Notes: generated from the letters alone by a model not told the origin. Counted from the first letter of the stretch, positions 1 through 6,809 are shown. The stretch is DNA of 33,960 nucleotides from Providencia sneebia DSM 19967 (GCF_000314895.2 NZ_CM001773.1:2613444-2647403); one strand, 5' to 3'. Made by a program: numbers and translations.

Positions 1-25
1 TCCGTTTTAGGTTTAGTGAATACGA

Positions 26-166
26 CTAAATATCAGCTGCAAACCCTCCACTGGCTGGCTTCTTCATTCCTGTACTGACAAGCAGACCATTAATACGTTT
101 GAGTTGAGCTTCGACTTTATCTAAGTCTGTTGTATCGACTGATATCTTTAATGTGAGTTCTGACAT
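26..166 (-). CDS. Small hypothetical phage protein (46 aa)
   Basis: The reading frame runs from ATG to TAG and encodes a 46-residue protein beginning MSELTLKISVD. A good Shine-Dalgarno (GGAGAAAG) lies just upstream of the start. A short charged stretch around residues 14-28 (DLDKVEAQLKRI) could form a helix, and the tail is Gly/Ala rich. I do not recognise a family. It follows a terminator, so it belongs either to read-through of the Q-modified late transcript or to the next module beyond the window. Being this short, it rests on the ribosome site and clean frame only. Confidence 0.5.
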   Translation of the reverse strand: MSELTLKISVDTTDLDKVEAQLKRINGLLVSTGMKKPASGGFAADI

Positions 167-183
167 AACTTTCTCCACAAATG

Positions 184-213
184 AAAAAAGCCACCAGTGA
201 TTAACTGATGGCT
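184..213 (-). terminator. Rho-independent terminator closing the lysis module
   Basis: A 10-bp stem (189-198 with 204-213, one G-U pair) with a 5-base loop is followed on the minus strand by a run of six U. It lies downstream of the membrane protein and Rz genes. Confidence 0.75.
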
Positions 214-297
214 ATTGGAATATTATTCTGGGTCTATTTATATAACTCTCGTGAATCCTGAGACTATGAACACTGAATACTTATATAAAACTCTATC

Positions 298-320
298 AAT
301 GCTACTCAATGAATAGCATT
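298..320. repeat. Short inverted repeat in a gene-free stretch (214-507)
   Basis: AATGCTA (298-304) pairs perfectly with TAGCATT (314-320) around a 9-base loop. The rest of 214-507 holds no reading frame I can support on either strand: the longest minus-strand frames are 20-30 codons and lack a convincing ribosome site. No tRNA is visible. Confidence 0.3.
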
Positions 321-507
321 TGTAGAATTAAATAAAATTATGTCTCTCCATAAGTCACGCCGTTTCTTCTCCGATAGCTGACGTTGCTAGCATGCAATAA
401 GTGAATGCCGGATTCATTGTTTTTGATTCTCAATATGCGCTACCGAGTTAAGGATCTGGGTCACAGCTAACACATGAGACAGCGACAATGCCGCGCTTCG
501 CTCACAA

Positions 508-935
508 TTACTTAATCAGTGATGCTGCGTATTCAATTAGGTATAACTTTGGGGCTAAAAGTATCTTCAGCCACATAGAAAACCCGCCAATCGAAATAAC
601 AGCACCGAAAAACAAAATTAACGCTGGGAATATCGTTCTGGAAAAGTCATACATAGTAGAGTTGATGTTGTATTTTTTTCTCCATCATGATATGTCCATA
701 TAGCACCGTTAGATTTAGCCCTCTTAGCCCATATCGGCATAAAGATAGCTAGTGCAATAAGCACCACTCCGACAACAGACCAGATAATGCCCATTGTCAT
801 TTTCCACGCTAGTAATTGATGAATCACATCTGGTAAATTGGCGTGACTAAATGCAACTGTTGAATCAATGCCGTTTGATGCTTTTTCCAATAAATCAGTA
901 AGCGCCTTTGAAACCTGTTCATTCATCGTAAACAC
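508..935 (-). CDS. Lysis-region membrane protein, split by a -1 shift at an A7 run
   Basis: The first frame (935 to 618) starts MFTMNEQVSKALTDLLEK, has one clear membrane segment (about residues 46-68, GIIWSVVGVVLIALAIFMPI) and then falls into an unrelated 20-residue tail. At the A7 run (679-673), read as GAA AAA AAT, a -1 shift restores a convincing continuation: a second hydrophobic segment (TIFPALILFFGAVISIGG) and a basic/aromatic end, stopping at 508. The fused product would be about 142 residues with two membrane segments. The shift site A_AAA_AAT is a legal slippery heptamer, but an A8 run miscalled as A7 would give the same picture. It starts inside the end of Rz (13-base overlap) and ends the lysis operon. 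I do not know its function; a holin-associated or antiholin-like role is only a guess from location. Confidence 0.6.
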
Positions 936-1372
936 TCCGTTCTAATGTAATCCTGCAAATACAAAGTTTGCTTTTCGTTCTCAGCCATCATTTCTCTGAG
1001 ACGCCAATAATCTTGTTCAGCTGCTTCACTAAGTCGTGCGGAACTTTCATTGCTTCCGCTTTCGGATGTACTCGCTTCGGACTTTGGACACTCGGCTTTG
1101 ACCCGCAAGCGCTTAGTGCCATTGATAACATCAATACGTAACTGGTCAATTTCAGCTTTTGCATTTGTGAGTTCCGTTGTGTGTTTGGTGTCGAGTTCGT
1201 GAAGGGCGTTAATGCGCTTTTCGTAGTCGGCAGTGATGGCTACTTACTCACTAAATTTATCTTTCAAGTGCTTATAGTTATCTTTTAGTTTTTCATGATT
1301 ATCAATCACCCAATTAAGCCAAAATACTAGAGCGACGCAAATAGCCACCAACCCCTTAGTTGACATGGTCAT
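923..1372 (-). pseudogene. Rz: Inner-membrane spanin Rz with an in-frame stop
   Basis: The frame from ATG at 1372 reads MTMSTKGLVAICVALVFW, an N-terminal membrane anchor, then a periplasmic helix. It hits TAA at 1246-1244 after residue 42 and continues in the same frame for a further 106 codons. That continuation (ADYEKRINALHELDTKHTTEL, KRLRVKAECP, SEAAEQDYWRLRE) is typical Rz periplasmic coiled coil. Without the stop the product is 149 residues, the normal Rz length. The stop is simplest as one substitution (CAA, GAA or AAA to TAA). The start overlaps the stop of the upstream antirepressor (TAATG). Rz normally joins Rz1 across the periplasm to fuse inner and outer membranes at lysis, so this copy should be non-functional unless suppressed. 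Confidence 0.8.
988..1164 (-). CDS. Rz1: Outer-membrane spanin lipoprotein Rz1, nested in Rz
   Basis: A 58-residue frame lies wholly inside Rz in another reading frame, the classic nested Rz/Rz1 layout. It starts MQKLKLTSYVLMLSMALSAC: a signal peptide ending in the lipobox L-S-A-C, with Cys20 as the lipidation site. The mature part is short and contains prolines (SPKRVHP, KVPHD), as expected of Rz1. It would be lipidated and anchored in the outer membrane, where it binds the Rz C-terminus. The frame is intact although Rz has a stop upstream of this overlap. That stop may reduce coupled translation of Rz1, but the lipoprotein itself looks sound. Confidence 0.85.
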   Translation of the reverse strand: MQKLKLTSYVLMLSMALSACGSKPSVQSPKRVHPKAEAMKVPHDLVKQLNKIIGVSEK

Positions 1373-2060
1373 TATTCATTTAACCTCACCTGCTCTTCCA
1401 TTAATGGTTTATGGAAGTTTTTATTAAAAATACCTTGTAGCGACTCTTTTCGCTGGTAATAATCCCAACCCATTGAAATAAATACCGTATTGGCACGCTG
1501 TAGCTCAGTAATCGCTTTAATTTGCCACTTAGTCAGATAATCACGGAGTGCCTCATCTTTACCTATCTCATTTTCTTTTTTGAACTTAGCTGATTTTTTA
1601 CCGAGGACAATACCGTTTATTAAATCGGCTTCAGTGCTGTAGTGAAAATATTGAGTCTCCTTACCTTCTTGCTGGCGAGTTTCTTTTAGCGCGTCTGACA
1701 TTGGGCGATACTCCACTCTAGCAATGTCACGCTGTCGCTGGATCTCTTCTTCTTTCTTTGCTCTTTCACGAAACTGAATGAAGCTATCAACCAATCGAAC
1801 TTGTCCATCTTTTGCTTTTTCGCCGCCAATAAATGGCATTGCAATTAGAAAACCGCGTTCAGTTAATTCAATACATGGCTGTTCTTTCTTTTGTTTATTA
1901 AAATAAGACGACTCCTTGAAATCAAGGAGTCCTAAATGACCACTTTCTATCAATGAACGAATGCTTTGAAGAACATTGTCATGCCTTCTTCCAAACTCAT
2001 TTGCAATAGTCACTGTTGTGACTACAGGTTGTTTTCCTGATTTTTTATTAATTGTTTCAT
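1372..2060 (-). CDS. Rha-family antirepressor 1, frameshifted at an A6 run near its start
   Basis: The body (from about 2013) reads TIANEFGRRHDNVLQSIRSLI, the winged-helix Rha domain found in phage regulatory/antirepressor proteins. A C-terminal half follows that contains LRDYLTKWQIKAITELQRANT. The natural start is ATG at 2060, 5 bases after AGGTAG and at the edge of the conserved 113-bp leader shared with antirepressor 2. From it the frame reads MKQLIKN and then stops early. A -1 shift at the A6 run (2046-2041, ATA AAA AAT) gives MKQLIKKSGKQPVVTTVTIANEF, which fits the family and yields about 229 residues. Otherwise only a GTG start near 2013 is possible. By analogy with P1 Ant, the product probably binds and disables the prophage repressor. 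The gene ends overlapping Rz (TAATG). Confidence 0.75.
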
Positions 2061-2061
2061 G

Positions 2062-2195
2062 GTGTCTACCTATTTAGTAATGAACCCTTGCCGAAATAGG
2101 AAATCAGCCCATCGAAGCGACACCAGCTATAACTGATCCCCTCAAAGGCTCATTACCTAAATATTGGCTCGATGTGATTTGCACTTTCGGTGTGC
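2062..2195 (-). ncRNA. C4-like antisense RNA leader, copy 1
   Basis: Bases 2062-2174 are identical over 113 bp to 31004-31116, and both copies lie directly upstream of a Rha-type gene. On the minus strand 2156-2143 is complementary to 2090-2077 over 14 bp, and 2142-2133 to 2107-2098 over 10 bp (a few G-U pairs). A further small hairpin with a UUCGG-type loop on the plus strand lies at 2181-2195. The 3' arms sit next to the antirepressor ribosome site at about 2066-2072. This is the layout of the C4 antisense RNA of phages P1 and P7, in which the processed 5' RNA blocks translation of ant. The family assignment is from structure and context, not from a database match. Confidence 0.6.
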
Positions 2196-2210
2196 ATAAA
2201 ACGCAGAGAT

Positions 2211-2237
2211 AAAAAAGGCCTCGCGATTGCGAAGCCT
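2211..2237 (-). terminator. Terminator after the endolysin
   Basis: A 9-bp stem (2216-2224 with 2229-2237, one G-U) and 4-base loop are followed by U6 on the minus strand. It separates holin/endolysin from the C4-antirepressor-Rz segment. Confidence 0.8.
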
Positions 2238-2255
2238 GTCGGTTAAATCATTTAG

Positions 2256-2648
2256 TTAAGTGGGGATCTCAATATGTGGGCAATCAATGAACTTGGTTTC
2301 GATTGGTAGCGATGGGTCACTCTTCCAGTTAATGCCGAAGCGTAATTTAATACCTAACTCATCAGCAGCCTGTTTAACCGCTTTCAATAGAGGTTTGAAC
2401 TCGTCAACCTGCCACTTTGTATTCACAGGGATGATATCCACTGCATGACCGGTTAAGTGGCGACTGTGCATTGTCTGTGATTTCTTTTGTGCAACCAGTT
2501 GCTTTTGTCGCTCCTGAGTTCGCAGGCCTTCAATAACGATGAAATCGACAGGGGTTATTTCCAAAGTACGACGAATAACTTTAACTAAATCAGGATGGAC
2601 GCCCTTAAGATTATTTTCGCTTCGCTGGCTGAATTTAAAGCTAGTCAT
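2256..2648 (-). CDS. Endolysin, M15-type peptidoglycan peptidase
   Basis: The 130-residue protein carries the zinc motif SRHLTGHAVD (residues 62-71; His64 and Asp71 as expected ligands) and a C-terminal PHIEI with the third His at about 125. These are the hallmarks of M15 VanY/L-alanyl-D-glutamate peptidases such as the T5 endolysin. It cuts the peptide cross-links of peptidoglycan at lysis. There is no signal peptide, so export depends on the adjacent holin. I chose ATG at 2648 because GGAG precedes it, rather than the TTG four codons earlier. The start overlaps the holin stop by 8 bases, suggesting translational coupling. It is single-domain and of normal length. Confidence 0.88.
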   Translation of the reverse strand: MTSFKFSQRSENNLKGVHPDLVKVIRRTLEITPVDFIVIEGLRTQERQKQLVAQKKSQTMHSRHLTGHAVDIIPVNTKWQVDEFKPLLKAVKQAADELGIKLRFGINWKSDPSLPIETKFIDCPHIEIPT

Positions 2649-3000
2649 TTTTTGCTCCAAAACGATTTTTAATGATCTGTATGACCGCCTCTAACAGCGC
2701 ATACAGCTTCTTAGTCCCAAGAAAACCAATCATGACACCACAGAATTCAGCTAAGACTGACCACGCCTCAGCATCACCGCTTCGAGAAAGCCACCAGTCA
2801 ATCAGCCTAATTGTGCCTACGCTGAGTAAGCCGCACATAATGGCTTCACCTAATGATTGCTTCCAGTGAGAACCTTCTCGACGTTCGCGGATATAAGCAA
2901 TTGCAGTGGCAAATGAGAATCCACCGAGGAGTGGGAGAATGTTTTGCAGCCAGCGCAGTATTTGCTCCCACCATTCAATTTTATCTGGCATACGTTTCAT
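2641..3000 (-). CDS. Holin, lambda-family type
   Basis: The protein is about 119 residues from ATG at 3000, with MPDKIEWWEQILRWLQ at the N-terminus followed by three hydrophobic stretches: ILPLLGGFSFATAIAYI, AIMCGLLSVGTIRL and WSVLAEFCGVMIGFLG. It ends with a short basic tail. This matches the three-helix holins found in lambdoid lysis cassettes whose N-terminus reads MP(D/E)K. It would form the inner-membrane holes that release the endolysin. A GTG two codons upstream and an internal ATG (MPDK) are alternative starts, and dual starts are common in holins. The endolysin overlaps its end. Confidence 0.8.
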   Translation of the reverse strand: MKRMPDKIEWWEQILRWLQNILPLLGGFSFATAIAYIRERREGSHWKQSLGEAIMCGLLSVGTIRLIDWWLSRSGDAEAWSVLAEFCGVMIGFLGTKKLYALLEAVIQIIKNRFGAKND

Positions 3001-3005
3001 ACCCA

Positions 3006-3020
3006 CCTCCCCTTAGGAGG
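3006..3020 (-). promoter_or_regulatory. Hairpin that can hide the holin ribosome site
   Basis: CCTCC (3020-3016) pairs with GGAGG (3010-3006) around a 5-base loop, and GGAGG is the Shine-Dalgarno of the holin. The hairpin could damp holin translation; whether it matters in vivo is not shown. Confidence 0.4.
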
Positions 3021-3158
3021 AATTTAGTTAATAGAAAGCCACCAGCAGGTAGCCGGATTTAGATTAATGAACTTAATGAATGTTTGAGTTAAGTTAGAAG
3101 GTCAGCCCTATGTGACTTACCGAAGGGATGGCTGATTAACTTCGGTGTGAGGAAATAT

Positions 3159-3386
3159 ATGTCTCATATACCTTTAGATTCGCTCCCTCTCCTGAGAAGA
3201 ATTGAAGCGTTGGAATCTGCATTGAACATAACTTTAGCTAGTCTATCAGTGTTAACACCCGATATAAGGGATTGCGTGATAGCTAATTTAGATGAGTACG
3301 CATCAACTCATCAGGACTATGGGATTAAAAAGGCACATAAAGAACTTTCTGATAAAATAAAAAATTTAAAGATTGAGCGTATTTAA
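3159..3386 (+). CDS. Small hypothetical protein on the opposite strand (75 aa)
   Basis: ATG at 3159 follows GTGAGGAAAT, a good ribosome site. The product starts MSHIPLDSLPLLRRIEALES, is helical and charged, and contains no membrane segment. It is the only plus-strand gene in the lysis/late-leader region. It converges on the 57-residue minus-strand gene, and the two stop codons share the bases TTAA. I recognise no family. Its isolation and opposite strand suggest a moron expressed independently of the late transcript. An imperfect inverted repeat (TCAGCC and GGCTGA, about 3102-3135) lies in its leader. Confidence 0.55.
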   Translation: MSHIPLDSLPLLRRIEALESALNITLASLSVLTPDIRDCVIANLDEYASTHQDYGIKKAHKELSDKIKNLKIERI

Positions 3387-3556
3387 GCCCCTTGAGTTTT
3401 TATTTTTATCTTAGTCATTGCTCCAGACCCTAATTCACAGCTCATTGCCGCTTGTATGCCAGTGAGCTGTTTTTCTAATTCTGCAATCTTAGCATTTTGC
3501 TGTGTGACTTGCGCTGATAATGCAGCAACTGCCTGTTCTAAATATTGATTGCCCAT
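3383..3556 (-). CDS. Small coiled-coil protein (57 aa)
   Basis: The gene runs from ATG at 3556 to TAA at 3383 and is preceded by AGAGAGGT. The sequence starts MGNQYLEQAVAALSAQVTQQ and continues with heptad-like spacing of hydrophobic residues (about residues 5-38) before a short basic tail (MTKIKIKTQGA). It looks like a short parallel coiled coil. It is first in the late-leader/lysis transcript upstream of the holin. I do not recognise the family. Similar short Gln/Ala-rich helical proteins are common beside phage lysis genes, but no function follows from that. Confidence 0.6.
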   Translation of the reverse strand: MGNQYLEQAVAALSAQVTQQNAKIAELEKQLTGIQAAMSCELGSGAMTKIKIKTQGA

Positions 3557-3594
3557 AACTACCTCTCTTATTTAATAGAAAATGCACTAATGCG

Positions 3595-3915
3595 TTAAGT
3601 TGAATTGCTATGCGTTAAGTTAGCTTGATGTATATATGAAAAAGCATTTTCTCGGCGCTGGCAAAATGGTGACCATTTCGGTGATACCAACAAAATGGTA
3701 GAAACAAAAAAGGCCACGCAATGCGCAGCCCTTGGAATAATTCTTGGAATATTTTGTTGTTCGAAATGGTGTTTGTGGAGGTATACGCTGAGAGTGTATG
3801 CATTCAGGTTCCCCATGCGAGTTAGCCAATCAGCCTTGGCATTCCCCACAATGAAAACCCGACTCGCTTTAATGCTGCTATGTGAAAGATAGAAGCTGGC
3901 AAATAGAGTTTTCAT
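3595..3915 (-). CDS. Icd/Ash-like protein, probably truncated
   Basis: The frame contains VFIVGNAKADWLTRMGNLNAYT, then LHKHHFEQQNIPRI and AAHCVAFFVS. This resembles the family annotated in Proteeae and other enteric prophages as host cell division inhibitor Icd-like or Ash-like. Those proteins are normally longer, and the present frame ends soon after SPKWSPFCQ, so it may be a remnant. The start at ATG 3915 is a choice without a strong ribosome site. In P1, icd lies in the c4-icd-ant unit, so the presence of such a frame in a phage with C4-like leaders is coherent, although here it is unlinked. Similar frames can also be non-coding relics. A possible minus-strand hairpin plus U6 (about 3707-3731) lies inside it. 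Confidence 0.35.
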   Translation of the reverse strand: MKTLFASFYLSHSSIKASRVFIVGNAKADWLTRMGNLNAYTLSVYLHKHHFEQQNIPRIIPRAAHCVAFFVSTILLVSPKWSPFCQRRENAFSYIHQANLTHSNST

Positions 3916-4052
3916 TGTCCGAATGAGATTAATCAAATAGCAACCATTTAATATAGACCATTTTCTTTTTTAAATTAATGAGCTATATTCATTGAAACAT
4001 TGCTCGATTTATTTCACTTATTATAAAGCCTCATCAATTTATCCCTTATTTA

Positions 4053-4083
4053 GCCACCTACACTCCAGAGGTGGCATTTTTTT
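4053..4083 (+). terminator. Plus-strand terminator in the late leader
   Basis: GCCACCT (4053-4059) pairs with AGGTGGC (4069-4075) and is followed by A and T7 on the plus strand. No plus-strand gene ends here. A possible promoter (TTGCTC about 4001, TATAAA about 4022-4028) lies just upstream, so it could end a short RNA antisense to the late leader. Confidence 0.6.
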
Positions 4084-4107
4084 ACCCTGAATCCCCAAAA
4101 AGAACAT

Positions 4108-4145
4108 AAAAAAACCCGTTAATAGCACAGCACACTATTAACAGG
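4108..4145 (-). terminator. Late-leader terminator, tR'-like
   Basis: An 11-bp stem (4115-4125 with 4135-4145, one G-U), 9-base loop and U7 on the minus strand lie about 40-70 bases downstream of the pR'-like promoter. In Q-controlled phages such a terminator stops late transcription until Q modifies RNA polymerase. Confidence 0.8.
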
Positions 4146-4187
4146 CAAAATAAGGTACGGCTTTAATTTCTTGGTTATCGCCTTATC

Positions 4188-4215
4188 AATATAGCTTATA
4201 AGGTGATTTGTGCAA
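4188..4215 (-). promoter_or_regulatory. Candidate late promoter pR'
   Basis: On the minus strand TTGCAC (4215-4210) and TATATT (4193-4188) are 16 bp apart. The site lies between Q and the lysis genes and is followed by a strong terminator, the expected pR'-tR' arrangement. Confidence 0.6.
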
Positions 4216-4315
4216 GTAGCTATAACAAAAAAACCGTATAGCAAGGTTATATACAATTTAGGCAACATATCAAATTAGCATTAAATATGGCCTATTTTGT
4301 TCGTTTTTGCAAGTA

Positions 4316-4981
4316 TTATGATGTTAAATTGCAAGAACGTGACTCATTTCTAATATTTGAAACCGACAATAAAACCTCACGATCTATCCGCTCTACAATA
4401 GAAACCAACATAGTCCAATGATCCCGATATATCTCTGACCATGTTGACTTACTGACGCCAACTAATTTTGCTAATGCTGTATCGGTATATTTATCAAGTG
4501 TTAGGATCTCCCCAAACCTTGAAGCGGTATCTTGTGCCGCTAACCATACCAATTGCATTAATCTGGCCGTTACCTTTTTGGTGATCCGTTTCCCTGATAG
4601 TGAGGGTTTAAACTGCTCCCACACGTAATTACATATTTCTACTTGATGGTTATAATCCAAATCATATGCATAACAGTACAACAGCCATGCCTTATGAGCT
4701 TCATCTAACTTATTAACAGCACGACGCCATGAACTAAGACAGAATGTTATTTCCAATATTGGTGGCATCGGTGATTTACTTATTCGTGTTTCAGTACACT
4801 TAACAGGATCCGATTCACGTATTGCTCCTGTACTATCACGCATTTTATTTCTTTTAAATCGACTTGTTCTTACTAATGCAGCACCTTGAAAAGCATCTAA
4901 TTGCCCTTTAGTTCCTCCGTTAATATTGGCTAATGCTAAGGTTACATTTGCCCGAAGATATTCTAAATATTGATAATTCAT
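4316..4981 (-). CDS. Q: Late antitermination protein Q (phage 82 type)
   Basis: The 221-residue protein (from ATG 4981, six bases after AGGAGAT; a GTG seven codons upstream is less likely) has the features of phage 82-type Q proteins. These include the aromatic C-terminal half with WLLYCYAYDL, LMQLVWLAAQDTASRF, and the helix-turn-helix-like LAKLVGVSKSTWSEIYRDHW followed by ERIDREVL. Q loads onto RNA polymerase paused at the late promoter and lets it read through terminators into lysis and structural genes. It is the last gene of the early operon, directly upstream of the candidate pR' and tR'. The terminators between late genes in this window make sense only with such an antiterminator. Confidence 0.85.
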   Translation of the reverse strand: MNYQYLEYLRANVTLALANINGGTKGQLDAFQGAALVRTSRFKRNKMRDSTGAIRESDPVKCTETRISKSPMPPILEITFCLSSWRRAVNKLDEAHKAWLLYCYAYDLDYNHQVEICNYVWEQFKPSLSGKRITKKVTARLMQLVWLAAQDTASRFGEILTLDKYTDTALAKLVGVSKSTWSEIYRDHWTMLVSIVERIDREVLLSVSNIRNESRSCNLTS

Positions 4982-5003
4982 GCCGTTATCTCCTGCTGTC
5001 ACA

Positions 5004-5543
5004 TTAACCTAATACACCTAGGGCAAATGCCTTATTTACCAATTTAATAAAAAACTCTATTTGAGTTCCGTGCTCTTTTTCCCACTCTTTCGGGTCTCGG
5101 TGTAACTCACTATGATCTACCCGACATAAAGGAATGACAAAAAAGTCGTGGGGCTTTGTTCCCATACCGCTAAGACCATAATCAATAATATGATGAGCAT
5201 CATCCGCTACATCACCACATACACAGCAAGGTTGAGATTTAACCCATTGCAGGTATTTATCATTAGTCCAGCGCTGAGGCTTTGGCTTTTTCATAAAGCT
5301 GGCTGGTGGTTCGGGATCTACCGCTAAATCTAAAATGGGTTTTGATAACCGTTCATCATTAAGAGCGTCGCTGAAGTAGTGTTGAGAAACAGAAATTAAG
5401 CCTGAGGGTTTATGACTTAGCTCCTCAGGTAAACTCATCAGCAACATACGGCCGCTGAACATATTGATATGAGAACCCGGCTTAAATATTACTGCATTGA
5501 TTTCAGGAACGGGGATTGGAGTTAATATCCATTGATGAGACAT
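5004..5543 (-). CDS. DUF968 protein, putative HNH-type recombination nuclease
   Basis: The 179-residue product starts at ATG 5543 after CAGGGGAAT; longer upstream starts overlap RusA. The C-terminal half has KPKPQRWTNDKYLQWVKSQP, then CCVCG, DAHHIIDYG and CRVDHSELH. This is the Cys/His pattern of DUF968 proteins, which are thought to be HNH-like and functionally related to lambda Orf/NinG-type recombination factors. It sits between RusA and Q, where lambdoid phages keep nin-region recombination genes. The metal-site residues look intact. The biochemical role is inferred from family and place. Confidence 0.82.
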   Translation of the reverse strand: MSHQWILTPIPVPEINAVIFKPGSHINMFSGRMLLMSLPEELSHKPSGLISVSQHYFSDALNDERLSKPILDLAVDPEPPASFMKKPKPQRWTNDKYLQWVKSQPCCVCGDVADDAHHIIDYGLSGMGTKPHDFFVIPLCRVDHSELHRDPKEWEKEHGTQIEFFIKLVNKAFALGVLG

Positions 5544-5544
5544 G

Positions 5545-5922
5545 CTATTCCCCTGCGCTTTCATGTGGCGTGATGGTGATTTCAAATCGACCGCCTTTGA
5601 CAACTTCGCCCCACTCAATTTCTACTCGTTTAACCTGAGCGTCATCTTTCCAAACTCCAGCATGGGTTAATGCATCAAAAGGTGCTTTCAAGTAGTTATC
5701 AGTATCCATGCGTCGCTTACTTGGTGGATGCATTTTTACCGTCACAGTCACTAGATCGGTAATCGCACTTGGTCTTTTGCGTAGCTGCGTATAGATAGAT
5801 GCCATTGCATTTACCCTAAATGCTCTCCCCTTTGCGCTAATTAATGTTTTACCGTTAATATTCCGCCAGCAAGCATTCACACTAGGTGGAAAAGGTAGGA
5901 TGAGACTTAAAGATCGAGACAT
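5545..5922 (-). CDS. rusA: Holliday junction resolvase RusA
   Basis: This 125-residue protein carries RRMDTDNYLKAPFDALTHAG followed by VWKDDAQV. Asp73, Asp75 and Asp94 correspond to the catalytic Asp70, Asp72 and Asp91 of E. coli RusA. RusA is a dimeric, metal-dependent endonuclease that cuts four-way DNA junctions produced during phage recombination and replication. GGAGGT precedes the ATG. The start overlaps the end of the zinc protein by 16 bases. RusA is itself of prophage origin (DLP12), and this is its usual location next to DUF968 and Q. Confidence 0.92.
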   Translation of the reverse strand: MSRSLSLILPFPPSVNACWRNINGKTLISAKGRAFRVNAMASIYTQLRKRPSAITDLVTVTVKMHPPSKRRMDTDNYLKAPFDALTHAGVWKDDAQVKRVEIEWGEVVKGGRFEITITPHESAGE

Positions 5923-6290
5923 ATTTGACCTCCACCACGGATAACAGATAGATGATTACCTTTAGCTGAATTGAACTTGGCATAGTGAGCTTGGCGATAA
6001 ATTTTAACCTGCCCAATGTCATCAAATATATAATGGCGACCAAAGCCTATTTCCTGACTTTCGCAAATAGGGCAATAGTCAATTGATTCACAACCACCTG
6101 AGCGTCCCTTGCGCCAGTGAAGATTTCCATGGAAAGTGGAACAACTTGCACACATAGGAGCATCGCAAGTGTAAGCCGATGATAATCGGGATAATACGCC
6201 ACTATCATTTCGCCCACCGATGTAGCAAATAACGCCATCACAAAGCAAATCAGCATTGCCACCACAGAACATGCACTTATTGCCAACCAT
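5907..6290 (-). CDS. Cysteine-rich zinc-binding phage protein
   Basis: The 127-residue protein has several paired cysteines: CMFC near the N-terminus, CDAPMCASC with a nearby His in the middle, and YCPIC at about residue 72. It probably folds around one or two zinc ions. I recognise it only as a conserved early-region phage protein. It overlaps both neighbours and is part of the tightly packed cro-to-Q operon. A nucleic-acid-binding or recombination accessory role is possible but unproven. Confidence 0.7.
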   Translation of the reverse strand: MVGNKCMFCGGNADLLCDGVICYIGGRNDSGVLSRLSSAYTCDAPMCASCSTFHGNLHWRKGRSGGCESIDYCPICESQEIGFGRHYIFDDIGQVKIYRQAHYAKFNSAKGNHLSVIRGGGQICLDL

Positions 6291-6465
6291 TTGTCACCAC
6301 CCTATTCCAAATTGCTACTGCTGATGGCTTATCATTTACAGCGGGGCCTTTTGCACCGCAGCTGTGGCAATAAACATAAAACCAAGTGCGGTACTCAAGA
6401 GTTTGAATGTGTAGATCTTCACTGCCGCACTTACACTGGTGGATTTCTGGTATTTTGTTTTTCAT
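6277..6465 (-). CDS. Lar-like restriction alleviation protein
   Basis: The 62-residue protein has the Lar/zinc-ribbon signature: CKCGSEDL near residue 12, then YVYCHSCGAKGP and AIWNRV at the end. Rac prophage Lar reduces host type I restriction by modulating EcoKI, which would protect unmodified phage DNA. The ATG overlaps the upstream stop (TAATG). The first cysteine pair is C-x-C rather than the usual C-x-x-C, so it may be a diverged family member. Confidence 0.72.
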   Translation of the reverse strand: MKNKIPEIHQCKCGSEDLHIQTLEYRTWFYVYCHSCGAKGPAVNDKPSAVAIWNRVVTNGWQ

Positions 6466-6809
6466 TATCTAACTTCTGCCAGCAACGCATCGAATTTTAA
6501 TATCAATGGGTTATGTGTTGTCATTAACTCTTTAATGTCACACTTAATGTATGACTTTGTTTTAACTTCATGTTTTTTAATTTCTTTATATTTATTTGGT
6601 ACTTTTTCGTAAGCATTCTGCTGAAGAACATAAACAATCAACGTTCCTATCTTCCGGTCAGTTTTTACTACAGCGCCAACTTTGAGTAAAAACGCTAACG
6701 TATGCTTTGTGTGACTATCAGATGATGCGTATATACTTTTGATATTCTTAGTTGTTATTTCGTTACCTGCTTTAAAATCACTTACGATTCGTAGATATAA
6801 TGGATTCAC
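6465..6809 (-). CDS. Hypothetical early-region protein with a winged-helix-like start
   Basis: The gene starts at GTG 6809 after a strong GGGGAGG, overlapping the Dam stop (GTGA). The 114 residues are basic. The first 55 (NEITTKNIKSIYASSDSHTK, then LLKVGAVVKTDRK) look like a small helix-turn-helix with a following hairpin. The rest is Lys-rich. I recognise no family with certainty. Its place between the methylase and lar suggests a DNA-binding accessory protein. Confidence 0.6.
   Translation of the reverse strand: MNPLYLRIVSDFKAGNEITTKNIKSIYASSDSHTKHTLAFLLKVGAVVKTDRKIGTLIVYVLQQNAYEKVPNKYKEIKKHEVKTKSYIKCDIKELMTTHNPLILKFDALLAEVR

Noticed and set aside
370..470. Minus-strand micro-frames between 370 and 470
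   Set aside because: They are 20-30 codons with non-ATG starts or no ribosome site; not supported as genes.
488..703. Plus-strand frame opposite the membrane protein
   Set aside because: It is a shadow of the -1 continuation of the minus-strand membrane protein.
2175..2195. Compensatory base changes in the small hairpin next to the two C4-like copies as proof of RNA structure
   Set aside because: The hairpins lie at different distances from the shared 113 bp, so they are not clearly homologous positions.
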